DNA of 64,000 nucleotides, from assembly GCF_020707215.1 (NCBI RefSeq), contig NZ_JAJFET010000008.1, positions 104,370-168,369 of the forward strand, in the 5' to 3' direction. How positions within the stretch are numbered: the stretch's first letter is position 1; every line of letters begins with the position of its first letter. This stretch comes from Sphingomonas sp. PL-96 (lineage in GTDB: Bacteria > Pseudomonadota > Alphaproteobacteria > Sphingomonadales > Sphingomonadaceae). The notes beneath the pieces were generated by a model that had not been told where the DNA came from, made no database searches, and saw nothing but the letters and a program-made list of their open reading frames with translations. Of this stretch, positions 43,636 through 51,476 are shown piece by piece. The position numbers and the translations under genes are program-made.

Positions 43636-44109
43636 TCACTCTGCCGTTGCGTCAGGACGTCCTCCCGAGCGGGAAAAGATCTGCAGGAGGCTGTTGTAGC
43701 GCATAACCGTGCGGCCATGCTGATTGGTGACCGCAACGCCGATCCGCACGAGCCCGCGATCCGGACGGCTGCGCGATGGCGTGACTTCCAGGATTTCGCG
43801 CCGTGCGCGCAGCACATCGCCCGGCCGCACGGCCTCTTCCCAGCGCAACGCGTCGATCTGGAGCCCCAGCAACGGCGTGTCGCCAAACGGGCTTGTTTCC
43901 ACATAGTCGCGCATCACCAGCGCCGCCACGTGCCATCCACTGGCGATGATGCCCCCGAACCGCCCGGCGGCGGCCGCGTCCCGATCCACGTGCATGGGCT
44001 GCGGATCATAGGACTCGGCAAAGGCGATCACGGCGTCTTCGAGGATCGGGATCGCGTTCCCTTCCCAGGTTTCGCCGACCCGAAGGTCCTCCAGATAGCG
44101 TGCCGCCAT
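43636..44109 (-). CDS. MaoC-family dehydratase (hot-dog fold)
   Basis: A 157-residue protein of the MaoC/(R)-enoyl-CoA hydratase family. The catalytic Asp-His pair lies in ESYDPQPMHVDRDAAA, followed by GIIASGWHVAALVMRDYV and LRWEEAVRPGDVLRARRE, all typical. It could hydrate enoyl-CoA in fatty acid or polyhydroxyalkanoate metabolism. It stands alone. The ATG at 44109 follows GGAGGGACAT. Confidence 0.9.
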   Translation of the reverse strand: MAARYLEDLRVGETWEGNAIPILEDAVIAFAESYDPQPMHVDRDAAAAGRFGGIIASGWHVAALVMRDYVETSPFGDTPLLGLQIDALRWEEAVRPGDVLRARREILEVTPSRSRPDRGLVRIGVAVTNQHGRTVMRYNSLLQIFSRSGGRPDATAE

Positions 44110-44376
44110 ATGTCCCTCCGGGGTATCCGTCGCGGCAGAGTAGCGCTGCTCCGGCGCACGACGCAAACCGGCGGAGTGTTCCGAATGTGCGAGGCCAGGA
44201 GACCTGCCCGGTCCGGCAGGATGTCGCGTCGGGGAGCATCAGCGGCACCCTGGGAGAGCTGCGCAACCAGTGTTGGCTGAAGTCGGCACGGGTGGTGCAG
44301 TCTGGGGCAAGAAGGGACCGACGTCCCTCGGTACCGTACACCCGCTGTCAAAGTCGTACCGGGTTTCGGACTATTC
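44110..44376. other. Intergenic region, no gene seen
   Basis: 267 bases between the MaoC and prenyltransferase-like genes, both on the minus strand. No reading frame with a ribosome site, hairpin with T run or known RNA was recognised. It should hold the promoter of the MaoC gene. Confidence 0.5.
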
Positions 44377-44991
44377 CTATCCCCCCAGCGTCTGATCTTG
44401 TTGCCTGTACCACGCGAGCGCCTGCTCGAAATGGTCGGGCTCGAAGTCGGGCCAGAATTCGTCCCGGATGTAGAAATCAGCGTAGACGGACTGCACGGGC
44501 AGAAAGCCGCTCAGGCGCCGCCCGCCACCCCAGCGAACGATCAGATCCAGCCGCGAGACCTCCTGCGAGCGCAAGCCGCCGTTCTTGATCCCGGCAAGGT
44601 CCCACTCCCAACCATAGTTCATCAGGAGGTTCACCTTCATCCCGGCACCCCGGCGTTGTCGGAATTCGAGCAACTCGCGCGGGAATTTGGCGGAGGTTTC
44701 GTCGCCCACGACAAGCACCGCCGCACCGCGCGCCGCGATCTCGCGAGCGAACGCAACCGAAGCCTCGATGAAGCCCTGCTGCTGGGCTGCAGGTCGCTTC
44801 ATATTGTCCTTGGTGTAGCAGTAGATCGACGCCTCTTCGATCGCGAGGTGCTTGCACTGTTCGAACAGGAGCAATCCAGGCTCGATCCCGTGCGCATAGC
44901 CATCCTGCTTGGGAAGGCCGCCGTTGGTCGCCCAACGCCGATTGCCATCAGGGATGAACCCGACATGCCGTGGAACTCTGTTTTTGGACAT
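44377..44991 (-). CDS. Short cis-prenyltransferase-like protein (UppS family)
   Basis: A 204-residue member of the undecaprenyl diphosphate synthase family, against about 240-250 for the housekeeping enzyme. The first motif HVGFIPDGNRRWA keeps the catalytic Asp (15), and the late motif DLIVRWGGGRRLSGFLPVQS keeps Asp and Arg. Compared with E. coli UppS, the Glu of TGGE is Gly, and the metal-binding Glu of AYAE is Asp (VYADFYIRD). Part of the middle region is shortened. It may make a shorter or different polyprenyl chain, or be a regulatory paralogue. It is isolated from cell wall genes, so the essential uppS is probably elsewhere. Confidence 0.82.
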   Translation of the reverse strand: MSKNRVPRHVGFIPDGNRRWATNGGLPKQDGYAHGIEPGLLLFEQCKHLAIEEASIYCYTKDNMKRPAAQQQGFIEASVAFAREIAARGAAVLVVGDETSAKFPRELLEFRQRRGAGMKVNLLMNYGWEWDLAGIKNGGLRSQEVSRLDLIVRWGGGRRLSGFLPVQSVYADFYIRDEFWPDFEPDHFEQALAWYRQQDQTLGG

Positions 44992-45066
44992 CTGATGCTC
45001 TCCCGACCCCGACTGTGGCGGCCACTCTACCGCACCGTCGCGCGCTAGGCAGCGACTACCGGCCTG

Positions 45067-45939
45067 TCAGCGTTCGCGAGACAAGGCATCCAGGGCAGCG
45101 CAGGCGTGCATCCGCAGCTCGGGCTCCCGGGTGACCTCCAGCATGGCACTCAGACTTGCGCGGGCGGCTTCGACATCGCCCTTGTGCACCTGTAGCCGCG
45201 CTTGCTCCCACCATGCATGGGCGTTGGAAGGCGCGATGACGGTCATCCGCTCGAACAGCGTCAACGCCCGTTCGGGATCACCGCGCCCCTCGGCGCGGCT
45301 TGCCTGGTTCATCAACAGCCGCACCAGCACGGACCGGTTGGACATTGGTGTCAGATGCTCCGGCCTGGGCGCGGCGCCACGGCCCAACACCGCACCGAGC
45401 AACGCGGCAAAGCGCTCGGCGTCCAGAATGGCGCCGCCGTCGAACGGATCGATGAGCACCGGCTCTGTTTCCGAGCCGATGCGGGCCACCACATGCCCCG
45501 GCGTGTTGAGCGCGTCCGCTTGCCAGCCCAGGCGGCGGGCCGCGGCCACGTACAGGATGGCCAGGCTCACCGGCAAACCGCGCCGCCGGTCCATGACTCG
45601 GATCAAGTCGGCATTGTCGGGGTCGTCATAGGTCTGCCGGTCGCCCGTGAAGCCGTATTCGGTGCCGATGACGCGCGCCAGGAGCCGGGCGCGCGCGGCG
45701 GCGCTTTCCGCAGCCCCGCCGAGAACGACCAGGCGCTCCGTGATGTCTCCCAGCACATTCACATAGGACGACAGGTCCAGGCCCGCATGGTCGAGGGCAG
45801 CGATTTGCAGCGCAGCGGAGTCGAGCGAGATCGCTTCGTCTTCGAGCAGCCCAAGTTCAAGGATCGCACTGTTGTCGGGTATCTCAACCAGCGCCCTGCC
45901 CTCCTGGTGAAGCCGTGCCCGACGGGCCGGTGCCGCCAT
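45067..45939 (-). CDS. SirB1-like transglutaminase-fold protein
   Basis: A 290-residue protein of the SirB1 (transglutaminase core 2) group. Residues about 75-215 contain NADLIRVMDRRRGLPVSLAILYVAAARRLGW and GHVVARIGSETEPVLIDPFDGG, the family hallmarks with His and Asp of the core. The C-terminal part (about 215-290) reads as tetratricopeptide-like helices (PERALTLFERMTVIAPSNAHAWW). No catalytic Cys is clear, as in most SirB1 proteins, and its function is unknown. The start ATG at 45939 lies 56 bases inside the end of the upstream Gly/Ala-rich gene. Confidence 0.85.
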   Translation of the reverse strand: MAAPARRARLHQEGRALVEIPDNSAILELGLLEDEAISLDSAALQIAALDHAGLDLSSYVNVLGDITERLVVLGGAAESAAARARLLARVIGTEYGFTGDRQTYDDPDNADLIRVMDRRRGLPVSLAILYVAAARRLGWQADALNTPGHVVARIGSETEPVLIDPFDGGAILDAERFAALLGAVLGRGAAPRPEHLTPMSNRSVLVRLLMNQASRAEGRGDPERALTLFERMTVIAPSNAHAWWEQARLQVHKGDVEAARASLSAMLEVTREPELRMHACAALDALSRER

Positions 45940-46378
45940 GTTGGCCGAGTGGTCCGCCGCCGCCCAATTCGCCACGATCGGCGGGCGTGCCGGAGCCGAC
46001 CTCGCCGCGCCCGGCACCGCCGCCGACCGCCTCTGCCCCCACCGCGCCTGCGCCCGGGATTGCGGCAGCGCCTGCAGCCGCATCGGCGAGGCTGCCGTCC
46101 GCCGATCCCAGCGCAGCGGCTTCCGAAGCGACCTGGCTCCCCGCCTGTGCTCCCAGGCTGTCAGCGCCCGCCGCGACCTCCGCATCCTGACCTGCGTCCT
46201 TCGGCGTGCCCGCCATTGCCCCGCCGGCATGGTCGAGCGTTCCTCCGGACGGCTCGCCGGCTCCGGAGATCGTGCCACCGCCGCTCGACCCGCCGGTGCT
46301 GCCCATATCCTCGTCGATGGCGCCTGGGCCTGCCGCCTCGTTGAGGCCGCCGCCGCCTGCTTGTTCCGACTGGTCCAT
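45884..46378 (-). CDS. Gly/Ala-rich protein of low complexity, possible gene
   Basis: A 164-residue open frame starting MDQSEQAGGGGLNEAAGPG, with alternating Gly, Ala, Ser and acidic residues and no hydrophobic core. It overlaps the SirB1-like gene by 56 bases in another frame. The start has a CAGG at zero spacing, which is weak. The composition would suit a disordered secreted or surface protein, but GC-rich DNA easily gives such frames by chance. Judged possible because it fills an otherwise empty 440-base stretch. Confidence 0.4.
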   Translation of the reverse strand: MDQSEQAGGGGLNEAAGPGAIDEDMGSTGGSSGGGTISGAGEPSGGTLDHAGGAMAGTPKDAGQDAEVAAGADSLGAQAGSQVASEAAALGSADGSLADAAAGAAAIPGAGAVGAEAVGGGAGRGEVGSGTPADRGELGGGGPLGQHGGTGPSGTASPGGQGAG

Positions 46379-46629
46379 CCTGATCCGGTCCTAGCTTTTT
46401 GCGTGTTCGCCCAGGCTTCTCACAAGCACCACGGCGACATCTTCTACCTAACGCGCCCGGTCGGTGCTGGTGCCATGATGGTGGAGCGTCAGGTCGCAGA
46501 TTGCAGGAGCTTGCGTCGAGCAGATCGTTGGCAGAGCGGCGCTTCGCTAACCCAGGTTGCTTGCTCGGCGGCGGCGGAACGTAGCGACGCCCACATCATT
46601 GATATGGTCCTTGTTCAAGGTGACCGACA
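46379..46629. other. Intergenic region, no gene seen
   Basis: About 250 bases between the divergent Gly/Ala-rich frame and the small gene at 46630. No feature was recognised. It should hold the promoter of the 46630-47701 set. Confidence 0.5.
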
Positions 46630-46821
46630 ATGAGCCGCCACCGCTTCTGCATGACGAACGATCGTGATGGATTCATCGAGGAACTCGCCCAGGAGCTTTG
46701 GGAAGAGCGGCAGGCGGGCGCGGACGAGAGCCCCTGGCCGCAAGTCCCGCCGGAGGTGCAGCAGGCGTTCAGAAACCTCGCCGCGGACACGCTGCGCTTT
46801 CTGGAACATGGTCATGGGTAA
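46630..46821 (+). CDS. Small helical protein, unknown function
   Basis: A 63-residue protein (MSRHRFCMTNDRDG, then an acidic helix FIEELAQELWEERQAGA). A ribosome site AAGG lies 11 bases upstream. Its end overlaps the next gene by 14 bases, and three genes follow one another on this strand with almost no gaps. No family was recognised. Confidence 0.6.
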   Translation: MSRHRFCMTNDRDGFIEELAQELWEERQAGADESPWPQVPPEVQQAFRNLAADTLRFLEHGHG

Positions 46822-47224
46822 TCAGGGCGGGAAAGCACGTGCCCCTGCCACTGGGCGCAAGCCGCTGGTCACGGGCTGGAAGCTCGACCGGGGTGAACGC
46901 GGGCAACTGCTCGAGCGGTTCATTCCCCGGTATGCGGATGTCGTCGCGGACCATGTTACGCTCAGCCTGGGCGATGCGTCGCTTCCCTGGGACACGCACG
47001 GCGAGATCGTCGGGGAGGCTGACGATCTGGAAGGCGTGCAGGCGCTGATCGTCTCCATCGCAGGCCGCACTGCCCGACCGGACGGCAGTACCTATCACAT
47101 CACCTGGTCGCTCGACCGCGCCAGAGGCAGGCGGCCCGTCGAAAGCAACCGGGTGATCGCGCAACTCGGCTGGTCGCCGCTCGACCGACCGGTTCCCCTC
47201 ACGCTACTTCCTGCGCGGTTCTAG
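46808..47224 (+). CDS. Small protein with two HxT motifs, 2H phosphoesterase-like
   Basis: A 138-residue protein. Two motifs, DHVTLSLG (His 49, Thr 51) and YHITWSLD (His 97, Thr 99), repeat the HxTx pattern of the 2H phosphoesterase superfamily, whose members open or make 2',3'-cyclic phosphates or ligate RNA. The spacing of 48 residues is shorter than the usual 80 or so, so this is a compact or distant version, and the match may be chance. The gene overlaps its upstream neighbour and is followed after 3 bases by a HAD phosphatase gene. Starts at 46808 or 46814 are both possible. Confidence 0.6.
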   Translation: MVMGNQGGKARAPATGRKPLVTGWKLDRGERGQLLERFIPRYADVVADHVTLSLGDASLPWDTHGEIVGEADDLEGVQALIVSIAGRTARPDGSTYHITWSLDRARGRRPVESNRVIAQLGWSPLDRPVPLTLLPARF

Positions 47225-47227
47225 CGC

Positions 47228-47701
47228 ATGCAGCTTTATCTCGATTGCGACGGCGTGCTGGCCGATTTCGAACGCGGTGCGATCGACCTGCTGGGCATGC
47301 CGCCGCGCCAGTTCGAGAAGCGCCATGGGTTGCCGATGTTCTGGAAGCGCATTGCTGCCCACGGCGACTTCTATGGGAGCTTGCCGCTGATGCCGGACGC
47401 GATGAAGCTGTTTGAGGCAGTGCGGGACCTCGACCCGATCATCCTTACCGGGTTGCCGCGAGGCAACTGGGCAGCCCCGCAAAAGGTGCGGTGGGCCGCC
47501 GAGCATTTTCCGGGTACCCGGATCATCACCTGCCTGGCCGCCGACAAGCGCAAGCATGCGCGCGAAGGCGATATCCTGGTCGACGACACGCTGAAGTACC
47601 GGGACCTATGGACCAGCGCCGGCGGCACCTTCGTTCATCACGAGAATGCCGAGAAAACGATTTCGGTACTGCGCAAGATCATTCCCGATGGGATGCGCTA
47701 G
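47228..47701 (+). CDS. HAD-superfamily phosphatase, nucleotidase-like
   Basis: A 157-residue HAD protein. Motif I is YLDCDGVLADFE (nucleophile Asp 6, acid Asp 8), motif II is IILTGLPRG, motif III Lys is in APQKVRWAAEHF, and motif IV is ILVDDTLKYRDLW. The insert between I and II is helical, as in the deoxyribonucleotidase (5'-nucleotidase C) group. It could remove phosphate from nucleotides or from nucleic acid ends. It forms a cassette with the HxT protein just before it. Confidence 0.85.
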   Translation: MQLYLDCDGVLADFERGAIDLLGMPPRQFEKRHGLPMFWKRIAAHGDFYGSLPLMPDAMKLFEAVRDLDPIILTGLPRGNWAAPQKVRWAAEHFPGTRIITCLAADKRKHAREGDILVDDTLKYRDLWTSAGGTFVHHENAEKTISVLRKIIPDGMR

Positions 47702-47834
47702 CATCGGCGGCAAGTAGGGCGGTCACCTACCGTGACCCCCTGGACCTTCGGCCCCGCTGCCAGGGATTTCATTCCAGTAGGCCAGCTTTCAGCTAATCGG
47801 CCTTCCGCTTCAGGTGGCGAAGCATGGATGCAAA

Positions 47835-47864
47835 ACGCCCCGGAAGCGGTTGCTTCCGAGGCGT
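47835..47864 (-). terminator. Intrinsic terminator of the large TonB receptor gene
   Basis: A 13-base stem with one mismatch (ACGCCCCGGAAGC / GCTTCCGAGGCGT) and a 4-base loop. On the minus strand it is followed by TTTT, about 70 bases beyond the receptor stop at 47933. Confidence 0.75.
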
Positions 47865-47932
47865 CGCAGATCAAGGTCGCTCCGGGAACAGGATATTACC
47901 CCTGCAGAACTCCCCTCTGCCTGCCCCTCCGG

Positions 47933-50900
47933 TCAGAAGGTCAAGCGTGTTGTGATCGAAAACTGCCGATCGTTGACGAAGTACGACCGCGGCGCCATCT
48001 GACCATCCCCGTTGAGCAGATATGACGTCTTGGTGACGTTGTTGAGCAGGTTCTGCGCTTCCACGCCGATCTTGAAGTTCTTGTCGACCGTGAAGAAGAT
48101 CGATCCGTCCAGCTGTCCGCCGGCCAGCGCGTAGACCGGCAGGAACGGGAAACAGCAATCCCGGTTGGTCAGCAGGAACTTGGACCTCCAGCTATAGGCG
48201 AAGCGCGCATAGATGTTGGCCTTGTCGTAGAACCCGGCGACGTTGAAGTTGTACTTCGACAGTCCGGTGAGCGGCAGGTTCTCGTAGAGCGAACCCGTGT
48301 CGACCGGAGGCGCGTTGTTGAGGTCCGCGTTCGACGGCACGCCGTTCGGGATGTCGCCCGGCTTGACGTACGTGAAGGTCGCCTGCGCGCCGAGCCCGGA
48401 CAGCAGCCCCGGCAGGAAGTCGTACGTCTGCTGGTAGCTGAGTTCGACGCCCTTGACGTCGCCCTTGCCCGGGGCGTTGGCCGGGCCGTTGATCAGCACG
48501 TCAAAGGTCTGGCCGTTGTTGGTCAACGTGCGGGTGTAGCCATAGTTGTCGAGAATGATGTTCGACAGCTGCTTGTAGAACACCGCGCCGGTCAGCGAGC
48601 CGACCCGGGCGAAATACCATTCCGCAGTGAGGTCGAACTGCTTGGCCTCGACCGGGCGAAGGAACGGGTTGCGCGCGGTCGACTGGAAGCCGAACGAGCT
48701 TGCCGAGTTGGCCGCGCTTGTCGTGCCCGGCGTCACCCCAGTGTAGTTCCGCAGGTCCCCGAAGTTAGGACGCGAGATCGCCTTCGAGGCGGCGAAACGG
48801 AACAGCAGCTTCGGCGTGGCCTGCAGCTTCAGGTTGAAGCTCGGCAGCCAGTGATTGAAGCTCTGAGTCGCGACCTCCGGGAAGGAATCTCCGTTGGCAA
48901 AACCGAGCACCGCAGTCTGCTGCTCCGCGGTCAGCAAGCAGAAGGCGGGGATCGTGTTTCCGGGAAGGACGGCGCCGCAGAAGTCGGCAGCGTTGGTGTA
49001 GCTACCCAGGATCTGGCTTTGCGAGGGGAAGGTCAGCGCGCCATAGGATTGATCCTTGGTATGCACGAACCGCACGCCGATGTTGCCGGACAGCGACATG
49101 CCATTACCAAAGTCGTCGATGCCGAAGTCGGCCCGGGCATAGGCGCTCCAGGTCGTTTCCTTGTTCCGGTAATATTCGCTGGAGCGGAAATAGTCGTCGA
49201 CCAGATCGGTGCGATCCTCGAGCGCCACATAGGTGCCCCCGCCGGCGGCCGCCACACGACGCAGCATTTCCGTCAGCGCATCATGATCGCGAAGCACCGC
49301 GTCGGAGATATAGTTCGTGGCCGGCGGCTGGGTCGAGTTGTTGCGGTAGAAGTCCGAATAGGGGAACAGCGTGACGTTGCTCGCCTCCGTTCCCAGGGCG
49401 ATCGGTCCACCGCTCGTCCACGTCTCGGACAGTGCACCCCAGTTGTTGTAGTCGTTGGTACGCACGGTTTGGTCGCGCTTGGCATAGCGACCGCCGACCC
49501 GCACCTTGCGCAGGAAGCTGTCCTCGCTGAAGTCAAACTGTGCGTCGCCGCGGAATGCCCATTCCTCGCCGTCGTTGTCGGTGCGATTGTTCATCGCGTC
49601 GTGGAAGTAGATCGACGACAGGTTGCTGAAATACTCGGCCGGGTCTCGGCCCTGCGGCTCGAATGTCACCTGCGGGTTCTTGCCCGTCACATCAATGCCG
49701 AAGCCGCCATAGCTGGTCGTGCCGACATTGTCGTCGATGCTGTCCGAGTTCGACTTCACATATTGCGCATCGAAATTGAGGTGCAGCCGCTCGACGGGCT
49801 CGATCTTGGCGTTGAACGAGAAGTCCTGGGTGACCGCCTTGCCCTCGGTGTAGCGGTTTGCGAACACGATCGGACCGCCGTTGGGCGCGAACTGCGTCAG
49901 CTCGCCAAAGCCGCCGCCGGGAAGATTGCCCGAAACGGGCCCCGTCGGCCGATACAGCGATCCGCTCGTCAGCACCCCGTTGTCGTCATAGGTGGGCGTC
50001 GTCCCGGGTACGGGCTTGATCAGCACCGAGTCCGTCAAGCTCAAGCTCGGCTCGATCGTGTGCTCGATCCAGTTCTGCCGCGAATCGGTACGCAGATACT
50101 GGCCGGTCAGCAGGACGGTGCGGGAGGCGTTCTCATATTGCGCCGCCGCCGACACGCCGATGCGCTTGCGGTTGAACGTCTGGGTCCGGTTGCCGCCGCC
50201 CATCGGCACATAGACCGACTCACGGCCCTCCGGCACCGGATAGGTGTCGAACAGCGTCGCCTCATACGGGGTGCCCGCGTTGACGACGCGCCCTTCGCCC
50301 GCATCCTGGGTGCCGTTTCCGTTCGTGTCGTCATTGTACCGCGGCAGATAGGCCGACAGGAAGACCGCGTCCGCGCGGCTGAACTGCTGCGAATAGCTGC
50401 CGCTTGCGAGCACGCCGATGCGGCCGCCGCCACCCAGTTCGAATTGCTGGCTATACAGTCCCACGACCGAAGGCGCGCCGCGCTGCGCCATGTCGCCGTA
50501 GTTCATGCTGCCGGAGAGATAGATCAGCCGCTGGTCCTGGTCGAACGGCTTGCGGGTGTTGATGTTGACGGTGCCCGAGATGCCGCCCTCGATCAGGTCT
50601 GCGGTGAGGTTCTTGAACACCTCGACCGACCCGATCAGTTCGCTGGGCACGTCGTTGAACCCGATCTCGCGCCCGCCCGACGCGGCGAAGGTGTCGCGGC
50701 CGTTGAACTCGCCGCGGACATAGCTCAGGCCGCGGATGACCACGCCCGATCCCTCGACCGAGAAGTGGGCGGAATCCGTCGGCGCGGCGAAGCGGCTGAT
50801 CGCAACGCCGGGCACGCGCTGCAGCGCTTCGTTGACCGAGCGATCGGGCAGCGCGCCGATGTCCTGCGCGGTGATCGCGTCCACGACGGTATCAGAGTTC

Positions 50901-51265
50901 TTCTTGATGTTCTGCGCGGTCGCCAGGCTCTGGCGAACGCCCGTGACGACGATCTCGTCCCGGCGGGTTTCCGGCGCCTCCACCGCGGCATCCTGCGAGC
51001 TGCCCGACGTTCCCGTGGTGTTGCCCGCCTGATCCTGAGCGGTGGCGCCGGTTCCGTCGTCCACGCCCGGCGTGCCGGAGGTTGTTCCCTGCGAACCGCT
51101 CGCGACCGGCTTGGTCGGCGTCGCCTCGTCGCCGCTCTGCGTGCCCGGCGCGGTCTGCGCCCATGCCGGCGTCGCCGCACAGATCAGCGCCAGTCCCGAC
51201 ACCCCCAGCCGCAGGCGACGTGCGCTGCGGCAGCTCACGGCGCGCAGTCCACGATTCGTCGTCAT
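47933..51265 (-). CDS. Large TonB-dependent receptor of the hemicellulose locus
   Basis: A 1110-residue outer-membrane receptor. The signal peptide ends in LICAATPAWAQ. An unusually long, Gly/Thr/Ser/Gln-rich linker (about residues 36-95) precedes the TonB-box-like DEIVVTGVRQSLATAQ. The plug has VNEALQRVPGVAISRF and EVFKNLTADLIEGGISGTV, and the barrel ends in FSITTRLTF with the usual terminal Phe. It belongs to the large receptor group with carbohydrate substrates. It diverges from the halogenase and hydrolase operon, so oligomannoside or glucomannan import is inferred. The ATG at 51265 follows GGGGAGACGAGG. Confidence 0.92.
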   Translation of the reverse strand: MTTNRGLRAVSCRSARRLRLGVSGLALICAATPAWAQTAPGTQSGDEATPTKPVASGSQGTTSGTPGVDDGTGATAQDQAGNTTGTSGSSQDAAVEAPETRRDEIVVTGVRQSLATAQNIKKNSDTVVDAITAQDIGALPDRSVNEALQRVPGVAISRFAAPTDSAHFSVEGSGVVIRGLSYVRGEFNGRDTFAASGGREIGFNDVPSELIGSVEVFKNLTADLIEGGISGTVNINTRKPFDQDQRLIYLSGSMNYGDMAQRGAPSVVGLYSQQFELGGGGRIGVLASGSYSQQFSRADAVFLSAYLPRYNDDTNGNGTQDAGEGRVVNAGTPYEATLFDTYPVPEGRESVYVPMGGGNRTQTFNRKRIGVSAAAQYENASRTVLLTGQYLRTDSRQNWIEHTIEPSLSLTDSVLIKPVPGTTPTYDDNGVLTSGSLYRPTGPVSGNLPGGGFGELTQFAPNGGPIVFANRYTEGKAVTQDFSFNAKIEPVERLHLNFDAQYVKSNSDSIDDNVGTTSYGGFGIDVTGKNPQVTFEPQGRDPAEYFSNLSSIYFHDAMNNRTDNDGEEWAFRGDAQFDFSEDSFLRKVRVGGRYAKRDQTVRTNDYNNWGALSETWTSGGPIALGTEASNVTLFPYSDFYRNNSTQPPATNYISDAVLRDHDALTEMLRRVAAAGGGTYVALEDRTDLVDDYFRSSEYYRNKETTWSAYARADFGIDDFGNGMSLSGNIGVRFVHTKDQSYGALTFPSQSQILGSYTNAADFCGAVLPGNTIPAFCLLTAEQQTAVLGFANGDSFPEVATQSFNHWLPSFNLKLQATPKLLFRFAASKAISRPNFGDLRNYTGVTPGTTSAANSASSFGFQSTARNPFLRPVEAKQFDLTAEWYFARVGSLTGAVFYKQLSNIILDNYGYTRTLTNNGQTFDVLINGPANAPGKGDVKGVELSYQQTYDFLPGLLSGLGAQATFTYVKPGDIPNGVPSNADLNNAPPVDTGSLYENLPLTGLSKYNFNVAGFYDKANIYARFAYSWRSKFLLTNRDCCFPFLPVYALAGGQLDGSIFFTVDKNFKIGVEAQNLLNNVTKTSYLLNGDGQMAPRSYFVNDRQFSITTRLTF

Positions 51266-51370
51266 GCCCTCGTCTCCCCTCATCCCTGGACCGCCCTCCG
51301 GTTCAACGCCGGAAAGTCTGGTCGCCCCGAGTTCGGACAGCTGTCTCGAAGCGGATGTTAGCGTATACAT

Positions 51371-51424
51371 GGCAAGCATCCGGTCAAGCGAAGTATTGGC
51401 TCTTGCCATACTTGCCTTGGCAAG
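51371..51424. promoter_or_regulatory. Repeated GGCAAG/CTTGCC motifs in the receptor-halogenase promoter
   Basis: GGCAAG at 51371-51376, CTTGCC at 51402-51407, and the inverted pair CTTGCC-TT-GGCAAG at 51411-51424. They lie between the receptor start (51265) and the halogenase start (51477), suggesting an operator for a locus-specific regulator. No regulator gene is adjacent. Confidence 0.5.
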
Positions 51425-51476
51425 TAGGTTCCCGGGTAACAGGTGGCGCAACGACGCCGCCGGGAGGGGGCAAGTC

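Noticed and set aside
48851..51361. Plus-strand open frame of 836 codons opposite the TonB receptor
   Set aside because: The receptor frame has signal, plug and barrel motifs; the opposite frame is Arg/Ala/His-rich without similarity.
51042..51476. N-terminal extension of halogenase 1 through the divergent promoter
   Set aside because: The FAD loop of this family lies within 20 residues of the start, and a good ribosome site precedes the TTG at 51477.
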